Notes under the pieces: generated by a model | The model's database searches: none | What the model saw: the letters and a program-made list of their open reading frames with translations, nothing else | What the model was told of the DNA's origin: nothing | Part shown: piece by piece, positions 1 to 9,159 of the stretch | Layout: each line of letters starts with the position of its first letter | Numbering within the stretch: position 1 is the first letter of the stretch | NCBI GenBank assembly: GCA_963573305.1 | Contig: OY754327.1 | Coordinates: forward strand, 143,694,855 to 143,758,854 | Length of the DNA stretch: 64,000 nt | Source: Pyrrhosoma nymphula | Taxonomy: Eukaryota > Arthropoda > Insecta > Odonata > Coenagrionidae | Reading direction: 5' to 3' | Made by a program: the position numbers and the translations under genes

Positions 1-149
1 GATTCTTAATCGTTCTTGGCCTTCCATTCGTGATCATCGCAATTAACTTATCATTATAACGCAGTATTTGTATTTTTTCAAGCCTATATGACCTGCAATC
101 ATTGAAAGGCAATTAATTGAAAAGTGCAAACTCCTTGTTTACTCATCAG

Positions 150-530
150 AAGTGTTTGCGGAAAAAGAAGGAGGGATAGGAATAGGAGTGAGGGTCATGA
201 AAGGATGTGGGCTGGATGTTCCAGTAATGGACATGTATGAAAATGGTATACTTAGTTGGTTTGGCCATGTTGAGAGAATGGATTAAAGTCGAATCACGAA
301 ACAGATACATGTATGATAGTGGAGTGAGAGGAAGGGGAAGACAGATGAAGTCACGGGTGAATGTGGTGGAAGACTCTTAAGAGGAGGAATATTAGGAGTC
401 TGAAGAGTATATGGGAGAGCGTGCACGCTCTCCCATATACTGATGTATGAATCAATTATGAATGTAACAGAGGCGAAAGATGTATGCACGGATAGGGCAT
501 CATGGAGAAATTTATTAAAAGAGAGCCAGT
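150..530 (+). pseudogene. LINE reverse-transcriptase C-terminal remnant
   Basis: Plus-strand translation gives LSWFGHVERM (about 248-282), followed in shifted frames by an SGVRGRGR segment (about 320-340) and a TEAKDVCTDRASWRNLLK segment (about 466-520). That order (WFGHVxRM, then a GxRGRGRPxxRW-like run, then ARDRxxWR) is the conserved C-terminal tail of many arthropod LINE-encoded endonuclease/reverse transcriptases. Stops and frameshifts interrupt it and a 34-bp palindrome sits in the middle (407-440). No catalytic RT motif is present, so only the 3' end of an old element remains. Family assignment within LINEs is open. Confidence 0.6.
407..440. repeat. perfect 34-bp palindrome
   Basis: Each 17-nt half (GTATATGGGAGAGCGTG and its exact reverse complement) abuts with no spacer. 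It lies inside the decayed LINE tail, where related elements would have coding sequence, so it looks like a secondary fold-back change and not a functional site. Confidence 0.85.
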
Positions 531-944
531 TTCCTAGGCCTAACACCAATATTAGTTTTCCTTTTAAAACTTTGTTTCCAACTTTTAATAATTATTAATT
601 ACAACAATGTCGTCCTAGAAAACATATACCTATTGAAAAGAGTCGTGGAGATAAAACAGCCTAGTCATACCCCTTTGTTTGTTTTACAGGTGCTGTCAGC
701 TGTTTTCCCATATTAATAATAACATAGATATTTTGATAGAGACTTTACATATATGAATCTTATATATACGAGTATAATTCGATAAATTTCTTCCTTTTTT
801 CGGCCCAAGAAAACTTAACATCGACTTTAAGCCCAGTCACTATAGTATTTATAAATATCGAGATTTTTTTTGGGTCAATGTTTTCGCGTATCGGTAGCAT
901 AAAACCATATATGTATCCCTTTTATTCATTAGCCACGGATAATA

Positions 945-970
945 CAAGAACACTGTATATAGTGTTCTTG
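945..970. repeat. hairpin (10-bp arms, 6-nt loop)
   Basis: CAAGAACACT and AGTGTTCTTG flank GTATAT. The aligned stretch of the sister repeat copy (near 13855) lacks this hairpin. Confidence 0.8.
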
Positions 971-1712
971 GGAGAATATTCGCCAAGTAATGAGTTAGAT
1001 TTATGTTCTAAGTTTCGTATTAGGGCCTAACACTGCCAAATACTTGGTCCTTTCGCTTTACAATATTAATGCATTCAACTAGGCCAATTGTATTATACAA
1101 ATAGCGTATAACCGACTCGAAACACTAGGATTTCCCGATTAACTACGAACGACGCAGAGGCCGTAAAACACGGTAAATATAGCAATCGATATGTTGCGTA
1201 ATTCTGACATGCCATCAGTAAAAATCACTTTATGAAATATTCTGAATATTGAACTTAATAATGAGATGAAACGAAAATATGTCGCCTTATCGACACGAAA
1301 TCGGGAATCGTGCGGTTCGTAGGCAATTCCCAATACACCAAACACTGAAGACGACCAACTGAGTTAAGACTATAGCTTCTAGCACTATAGCTTCATGAAT
1401 CCCCTTTTATATCTTTCATTCTGAGATCCGAGTACTTAGAAATGTCCTTCGTCTTCCGGAAAACATTCACATTTCCATAACCATTTACTCTTTGAATCTT
1501 GCCTTTGAATCTTCCTTGAAGTCATAAACATATAGGCAGCTTGTCGCAGTCCGAGCCACGAAATATTTCGAAGAACCACCAATACTTTCTCATCCAGCTC
1601 CGCTTTCTTCATCTTCTTTGCCAGATGTTAGGATATCTGATCATATATAAAATCTCTCTCCAGAGTCATGGCAACGTTTTACACCGAAAGCGTAAATCAC
1701 ATATATGTGTAG

Positions 1713-1742
1713 GTAGGTGACTGGATATATCCAGTCACCTAC
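1713..1742. repeat. perfect 30-bp palindrome
   Basis: GTAGGTGACTGGATA is followed directly by its exact reverse complement. The right half aligns with sister-copy sequence (about 14600-14612); the left half has no counterpart there. Confidence 0.85.
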
Positions 1743-2570
1743 TTACCGTTTTTCCTCCAACGCTACCAACTGTCACGCAGTCAACACTACGGGTGCGCTG
1801 GCCATGGCGAATGCTGCGGAAAGTGATGATACCCTCATTCAAGATGACGTCGACGGCGTAACTGCCTCATCACGCACGAACGCTGACAATCGCGTCGAAG
1901 GACGATTTAGACATCTACACGGCCGATTTTGTAGCAACTAAAGATATTTCCGATACATTTATTGAAAGTATATCTAATTTATTTCTATGTTTGTCGCTCA
2001 ATTAGCTTCAATATCCGCCCATGGACTTTTAATGGTTCGCTTTTTTAATCGCGAAAAGAAGATATTATAATTTGTTTAATATAAACAATTTGTTTTCACC
2101 TCGACTAATATAATAGGAGTTACGGATTTGCCAATATTTTCGGTCGAAAAATAAGACTGATTTACACACGGATCGACTTATACTCGAAGATATATGGAAG
2201 ATATATATTTTTTTCTTCATGCGATGAATATGATTTGGAAATATTTCAACAACAGTAGAGAAGCTGAGTAAATCTTCAATTCATGACATTTAAAGTGTTT
2301 GTAATATCATTGGCTCGGCATCTTGAATGTTCTTGTGATAAAGGGGCCTGCCTCTGTCTGGACACCCCAGTAGCAGTGGACGGCCCCGTAACGTTGCAGG
2401 CACGTCGCATTGCGACCAATGTGACGGTCCCGCAACGTCACAGGAGTGGCGGTTACGTCGCTGCGACGTGCCCGCGACGTGCGAAGTTTCCGAGAATCAA
2501 CGTCACGGGCACGTCGCATTGCGACGGTCAAATTTCACCAGTAACTGATGGATTTCACCAGTATTTTTTC

Positions 2571-5500
2571 TTAACCCATTCACATCGGACCCCGCCAAGT
2601 GGCGGGGTAGCGTGCGGCAAGCAAGAACGGGGCCCGCCACTCGTCGGGAAGTGGCACCCTACCGTATATTGTATATATTTCTTTGCCGTTTCCAACACAA
2701 TGTAACCCATTTCCTCTGCCGTGTTTCATTACTGCTACAGATGTCTAATGGCGAGCTTCGTTTATATTTTTTATTTGGAACCATTCGAAATTTGCAGACA
2801 ATGTAACGACCTTAAATTTTTAAATTTCACTGTCATCAGATATTATCTTTTTCGAACATTGTATATACTGCTTAGCCGTTTCCCCTTCAATTTAGTATAT
2901 TTTTGCTGTCGTGTTTCACTACTCCTACAATTGGCTAGTGGTGAGCTTTTTTTTATTTTTTTTTCATTGAAACCTCGCGAAATGTCCAGACAATGTAACG
3001 ACTTAGGGTTTTAAAATTTGCTCTTCAAGTATTAACTGTTGCCGTACATTGTATATATTCCTTAGAAGTTTCCGATTCGATGTAACATATTTTTGCTGCC
3101 GTGATTCAGTTTGGTGACAGTTGTCGAGCGGTGAGGTTCGTCTTCGTTTCTTCAACATAAAACCCGCTCAATATCCATATTATGGGATATTGCACCTTTC
3201 AGTTGTTGGAGCAAGTTTATTCGTCTTCATCATATCATGTAGCCTTGAAGAAAACTGTACTCCTGCGAAAGGTAAGCATTATATCTTAAAATATCAGTTT
3301 ATTTTGCTATGATCCCTTGCAGGATACGCAAAATATCATTAAAATCTATTTTTTTCAGTGTCTGTCCTGACATTCTTGCTCTTGAATTGAAACGCTTTCG
3401 ATATTTTTACTCGAAGAAGACAGGTAATTATGAAATTATACTTTACTGTATTGTTTTCTATACCCTGTCAAAGTGAAATTAAGGGAAATGTTTCCAATGT
3501 TTCATGAAATTAATTATTTTCATTTATTTGAAATTTTCATGAAAAAGTTTTTGGCTTGAATTCCATTACCTATTTTTAAATTTACTTATTTATCATCTTT
3601 AAAATACAACTTTCCAGAATATGAATACCATCCCCTCAACCTCTGGTCTTTGTGGAAAACGGAGGAGATCATATGAGGGAGATGGGAGAGGTACTCATGA
3701 CGACGAAATAATTCGGCTGCTATTGGAAGAAGAGGAAGCAGAGGACATTTCTAGTGACAGTGGATCAGAATTTGAGGTACCTGATGATGCGGAGTCGAGC
3801 ACAGAGGATGACGAAGATCATTCAGCCCTTGAAGTAGAGCCTGTACCTACTGTTGCGAACACTATTGTTTGGTACTGTGATGAAATTGCAGCCAAGGATA
3901 TTGTCTTTAGTGGCGAACCCGGACTAAAGGCAGGTAATCCTGGTAGTAAACCTTTTGACTACTTTAAACTTTTGGCCGATGATGAGTTTTTTAATTTACT
4001 ACTGACTGAGAGTAATATAAATGGAAAAACCCTCTTTCAAAAATCCAATGATAAATCACGAGCCAAAAAGTGGCAAGACATTTCTCGGGATGAGATTGAA
4101 AGATTTTTAGGATTGTTATACCATATGGGGAGCATAAGACTAAATAAAATCCAAGATTATTGGTGGAAGGATGACGTATGTATGACCTGCCGAATTTCCC
4201 AAAAGTAATATCGAGGGATAGATTTATGCAAATTTTAAGGTCGATCCACTTTGGACGAAATGCTCAAGAGGATGAGGCCAAGCCAACGGACCCTTTGTAC
4301 AAAATCAGGCCCGTAATTAGACTTATTTGAACGAAACGTTGACAAAGTTTATTACCCATTCAAAAATTTATCTTTAGATGAATCATTAGTAATGTGGCGT
4401 GGGAGGCTCTCTTTTCGATAATTTATACTGAATAAAAGGCATAATTACGGTATTAAACTGTACATGTTGTGTGAGCCGAACGGATTTGTTCTAAAATCAT
4501 ATGTATACACAGGTTCCGGAGACCCAGAGGTTGGGGGGGGGGGGGTCAATCACACGGCAAAAGTTGTAAAAAAGTTGTTGCAAAGCTACATAAATGTTGG
4601 ACATGCTGTTTGTATGGACAGTTATTATAATAGCGTGACTTTGTCTAGCGATTTATTGAGAAAGAATGTTTTTACTTCGAGGACCCTTCGACCTTCACGA
4701 AAAGGAAACCCTGCAAATGTAGTACATAAGAAATTAAAAAAAAGGGGAAGTTTACTCCGAGTTCACGGATAAAGGGCTTTGTGTAACCAAATGGAAAGAC
4801 AGGAGGGATGTCCTTAAACCACTTCCACGGAGTTTAATGGCGACATTATTTCTTGTGACGAATAGGAGGGGGAAGGAATCAAGAAAACCATGTGTGGTGA
4901 CCCAATATAATAAAAATATGGGAGGAGTAGATAAGGCCGATCAACTGGTCTCTTACTACAATTTTGACAGGAAAATTTTGCGGTGGTATATTCGATTGGG
5001 ATTTCGTATCATTCATATAATGTTAAACAAATCATTTTTGCTGCACAAAAAATATAGTGGTAATGCAGCATCTCTAGAGAAATTCTGAGAAGCCGTGATA
5101 CGGCAACTTATATATAAATGTGAAGCTCCACAGCCAAAAACTCCATCACAATCAAGCATTGTTAAAATTCATTTACCTAGCAGAATATATAACCCAGAAA
5201 CTGACAAAGACAAAAGAGCTAAAAGAAAAATGTGTCGCCATTGCTCTAAGACAGGACAGAGGAAAGATGTACTGTATCATTGTGTCGATTGTGAAGGGGA
5301 GCCTAGTCTTTGCCTTGAGCCTTGTTTCCGAATTTTTCATAAATATTAGTGAAAAAAGTTTCAATTTGTCAAAATATTTCTAAAAGCATGCATTATATAC
5401 TGTTTGTTGTTAAAAAATTCAATAAAATTTTGTAAAAAATATTGCAATTTTCTTTTTTTTTGTTGATCCATACAGCAAAACTTTAAAGTAGTTCCTCACC

Positions 5501-6131
5501 AAGCGTGAGGATTACGCTCCTGAAAATGCTGGCGATGACTAAATTTTATTGCCGATAGTTTTCCTTTGCAATGTATTAGTTTTGCATAGCTATATACCAT
5601 GCGTTCCTTCTTCTGTGGCACCGTTTTCTTCTAGTAATGCACAGACAAACAATTCAAGATACATTTCATTTAACGTAATTGCTAAGAGTAATATGCTTCT
5701 TTCGAATGCATCACCTAAAAAACATTGTAAAACTAGGTTTTTTGAGCGGTGTCATACCTCTACGGAAAATAATTTATCATTAAATCTACAAAATTATAAA
5801 ATTCCAGTATTCGGAAGACTTTCTTCCTAATTTTTCCTCTTAGCAAATGCTTAGGGATAGAAAACACTGACGAGATGAGAATTTTTTATGAAAATAAAAT
5901 TAAGAGGGATTACGGGTTGCATACCCTGTCCCTACAACTTGCTTACCCAGTGGCGGGGGCCCGCCGTTCGGCGGACTAGGTTAAAAATTATTTAAATGAA
6001 TAAATTAAAAAATAAATTAAATTTTCAACATTTATTTCCTATCAACATGTGTCAATGTATGTAAATATAAAGGAAAAAAAATCAGTTACTCGCTATAGTT
6101 CACATTTTACAACCCGAGGTGAATGGGTTAA
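2571..6131 (+). mobile_element. piggyBac element, TTAA to TTAA
   Basis: TTAA at 2571-2574 and 6128-6131 flank inverted ends: CCCATTCACATCGGA on the left and CCCATTCACCTCGGG as reverse complement of the right, 13 of 15 matching. Inside each end are further GGCGGG/CCCGCC inverted motifs (2590-2660 and 5945-5980), as in many piggyBacs. The interior carries a decayed transposase in the plus orientation. The 3.56-kb unit sits in the left half of the CCCCAGTAGCAG MITE, which dates it as a later insertion. TTAA specificity and terminal structure are diagnostic of the superfamily. Confidence 0.9.
3621..5349 (+). pseudogene. piggyBac transposase, frameshifted
   Basis: The N-terminal part (3621-4190) opens with MNTIPSTSG and an acidic Glu/Asp-rich stretch, then the start of the DDE domain with a FLGLLYHMGSIR segment. 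A frameshift follows near 4170. The catalytic-Asp contexts are still visible: LSLDESLVMWRGR (about 4370-4410), MDSYYNSVTL (4613-4645) and NMGGVDKADQL (4915-4950). A poly-G run near 4539 and stops around 4770 and 5086 also break the frame. The last segment (5095-5349) ends with a Cys-rich RING-like finger (CRHCSKTG... YHCVDCEG... C) typical of piggyBac C-termini. Family length is about 550-600 residues and most of that is present in pieces. Not functional as read. Confidence 0.9.
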
Positions 6132-6307
6132 GGGATGCTTTATGGTATTGCAGAAATATGTATCGGTGTAGGCTAAAACCCTGTAGTTGTATCAACAGGG
6201 TCTAGATGTAAAAATACATTAATATTATGCGTCAAACGATGTAATTATTAATTACGAAATTGAAGAATTTTGTGCCATCGCATATTTAAAAAATCTATAA
6301 TTATTGC

Positions 6308-7364
6308 CCTAGTAGCAGAGGACGTTGTCACAACGTTGCATCAACGTGCACAAGGTTACATGACAACCTGCACGTTGTCACAACGTTGCATCAACGTCCA
6401 TGCACAACGTTATCAGTCGACGTTGAATCAACGTGCATGCAACGTTGACTTATTGAATTAAATTATACTTTATCTGTAATTATACGACAGGCGTTGGCAA
6501 ACTGCGGCACTTTGAATTCGCGCACGTAAACATTGTCTTCACGTGCAAATATATATATTTCATTTTGAATAATGTATTCTACTAGTTAGTTGCCTGCTTG
6601 TGAACGTGAACAAACATGTTGGAATTGGATAAATTCTTGTTTATTCTCAGTAATATTGCATTTACATTCATACTACGTGGCAATATAGGTTGCAATTAAT
6701 TAATACCTGATAGTTAACTGTCATCGCGATTGGATGGTATTTCCTCTAACTATAATCATGAAATCGCAATTTAAAAATTAGTTCTCGAAGTCACATTAAT
6801 CCACAGGAGTGTCCATATATATACCACTTTCACGACGCAAAATGTATATTTTCGGGGGCAAGGATTTGCGTTTAGAGCCGTAGGACTTACCATAATTAGA
6901 TAGATAAAAAGTAGTCAGGTAGATAATAGGTAGGATAATACAATGTACGTTCTTATTTCATCGCGCGATAATAACATGCATAGTATTAAAGCCGTGGATT
7001 CCGTTTTTTATTTTGAGAGGGCAGGGAAGAGCCAGTGGAGAGGGCAAGGGAGTTTTAAAGGAGAAAGTTTTACCTGAGTAACTAAGACAGAACTGTCTGT
7101 TGACAAATTATCAACATTAATGTTAATTATGGGATAATTTCATTGATGGCTAAAGCTAGGGAAATTTTTTAACGCTGCCTGAAAAATGTTTCACTGATAA
7201 CGTTGCATCGATGTTGCACTGATAACGTTGCAGCAACGTGGTTTTTCGGGAAATTTGGATGTTGAGGCAACGTGCATGCAACGTTACAACAACCAACGTC
7301 AACGTTGTGTGCACTTGTACCTTTTCCCATTGTAACATTGTCACAACTTCCTCTGCTACTAGGG
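6308..7364. mobile_element. inner MITE with CCCTAGTAGCAGAGGA ends
   Basis: The left end reads CCCTAGTAGCAGAGGACG and the reverse complement of the right end CCCTAGTAGCAGAGGAAG; both continue into GTTGTxACAA. Subterminal sequence on both sides repeats CAACGTTGCAT/AACGTGCATGCAACGTT many times (6316-6450 and 7190-7345). The middle (about 6460-7150) is AT-rich and non-coding. The ends are close relatives of those of the host MITE (2365-7622), so one family has inserted into another of the same lineage. Flanking dinucleotide TG on both sides. Confidence 0.8.
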
Positions 7365-7624
7365 TGACAGTATAATGCCTTTGGTGTGTATTTAATGCAT
7401 CAGTAATTAGATATGGCCAAGAATTAACGAAATAATAATAAATTCGTGGTTATAAATTATTGGACCGACCAAAGCTGATAATTGGTTGCATGTCGGTCGC
7501 GAGTTGACGGTCACAATGTGACGTGCCTGCAACGTTCCTGCGACATCACATTGTGACCGCAACCTTAGCACGACGTTTGCTACATCGCTGCAACGTTGCG
7601 GTGACCAACTCTGCTACTGGGGCA

Positions 7625-8697
7625 ATTTTGAAAAGAAATTTTATCCAAAAAGAGGTTGAGATGCTATGATGACAGCACTATAAAATATGAAGAAATCAGG
7701 GCAGTCTAGTGATACGTGGTCAAATATCAGATAAAGCAAGAATTTCATAATTTGAAATGAAACAGTAATATGCCTTTAAAACCTTAGGAAAGATTTCGTT
7801 ATTTTGAAATATTACAACACCAATAATCTCTCCCTTGCACAGTAAAATCTGGGAAAAGCAAGGAGAAACACCACATTATGTTTAAGTGAAAGAAAATTCC
7901 CTAATGTTTCAAGGAAGAAACAATTTAATGCTTTCCCAGTTTTCAAGGCAGTGGCCACCTCGCCTTGCATAACCATATAAAAGTAACTTGACTAATCTGT
8001 AAAACCAACACATTTCAACATTTAGCCACATCAACAGTAATTTTTAACAAATTCAGGCTGCACAGCAATTTCTCACACAACACTTTTAGGCACACAGCCA
8101 TAAAGTTCTGCTCCAACACACAAAAATGATCTTTTATACTATGCTAAATTTTCTGCTATGAGAATCTTTGAAATACACTCATAGGCAGATTCACAACAAT
8201 TTCATCTGCCAGAGGCTTCAATTTAGCCTATAAAGCCTCTTTCTGAGGTTTCAATCTATTATAATAGCCTCTTAAAGTAGCATTTCTTGGTAACAGGTTA
8301 AGAGGAATCACCTTCAACTAGTGTTCGATTCTCACTGCATATCAACCATGTATAATTGGCATAAAAAGGAAATTCATGAGCACATAATGCACAGAGAAAT
8401 TTCCATTAATGTGGAATAATAGGGCATATATTATGAAGGAATGGCATTATGTATTTCAGAAGCATTAGGAAAATCAACACAATATGATAAAATGGATAAT
8501 TTATTTGAGAGGAAAGAATACAATATAAATATTCTCTCCATATAACAGGTACAAAAATAGAGCACAAATGGAAGATTTTTATGACAACACAAGCATAAAT
8601 CTCAGTTGCCTAATAGACACCTTGAGCATACTTTCAAACAACTATGATCACAACAAGAACTCCACATATTTAGACTATTCAAAACATGTCATGGTTA
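7625..8697. other. no gene seen; downstream of carrier gene
   Basis: AT-rich, apparently single-copy sequence beyond the polyadenylation signal of the minus-strand carrier gene. I see no coding segment, inverted end or tandem repeat in it. Confidence 0.5.
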
Positions 8698-8703
8698 TTT
8701 ATT
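8698..8703 (-). terminator. polyadenylation signal of the carrier gene
   Basis: AATAAA on the minus strand, about 200 nt after the stop codon at 8900. This is a usual 3'-UTR distance and the first good hexamer in that direction. Confidence 0.55.
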
Positions 8704-8899
8704 GTATCAAATTATCAAGGCCATAGGTCTTCTGATTGTAAATGGGAAAGTATGAAAGATATGTTCAACCTCAGCTTTGAACACAAGATCGTCATAAATT
8801 TATATTTGATCGCATTGTAACAATAGCTCACTACAGGAGAAGGGTAACATTTTCGCAATAAAATTTTTACTTTCAAGCCTAATAAAAATATTGTAGGAG

Positions 8900-9159
8900 T
8901 CATTTTCGCAAACTATGAGATCGTAGATCTTTGGTATCATTTAAGTTGAGCTCTGCATTCATTGTCTGAAGATATATACCTTTATTGTACTTTTGGAAAA
9001 AGCTCTTCCCATACTCATAAGAAGAAATCATAATGGCACAGGCTGGAGCTACCTTACAAACTCTAGGCACAACTCCTGTAAAGAGACCCTGGATGCCTTG
9101 AACCTTTATGATCCTCTTCATAACATCTACTCCAGAAGAACTTGTACGACAAGGAGGAT
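8900..9159 (-). CDS. SLC25A40: carrier exon 7 (stop codon)
   Basis: An ACCAACAG acceptor, then VDVMKRIIKVQGIQGLFTG, VVPRVCKVAPACAIMISSYE and YGKSFFQ, the conserved last helix of the family, followed by a family-unlike tail of about 32 residues ending at TGA. Confidence 0.92.

Larger units (their letters stand above)
762..2195. mobile_element. pogo-like non-autonomous element, copy 1
   Basis: The left end (TATATACGAGTATAATTCG) and the reverse complement of the right end (TATATCTTCGAGTATAAGTC) form imperfect terminal inverted repeats of the CGAGTATAAGTCGA type seen in some insect Tc1-mariner/pogo MITEs. The interior (about 1005-1370 and 1745-1960) aligns by eye with 13875-14270 and 14610-14800, so the window contains two copies of one family. 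A short open stretch (1717-1941) has a matching but broken counterpart in copy 2 and may be a transposase relic; I recognise no domain in it. Superfamily assignment is inference from the ends only. Confidence 0.6.
2365..7622. mobile_element. outer MITE with CCCCAGTAGCAG ends, split by two insertions
   Basis: The left end begins CCCCAGTAGCAG and runs into CGTAACGTTGCAGGCACGTC. The reverse complement of the right end (7622 leftwards) begins with the same 12 bases and runs into CCGCAACGTTGCAGCG. Subterminal regions on both sides are packed with ACGTTGC/GCAACGT motifs and TTGCGACC-type repeats. Removing the nested piggyBac (2571-6131) and inner MITE (6308-7364) leaves roughly 640 bp with no coding capacity. 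The flanking dinucleotide is CA on both sides, which is too short to prove a target duplication. I cannot assign a superfamily. Confidence 0.7.

Noticed and set aside
1717..1941. 74-residue frame in pogo-like copy 1 as a host micro-gene
   Set aside because: It starts inside a fold-back palindrome and is broken in the sister copy, so it is at most a transposon relic.
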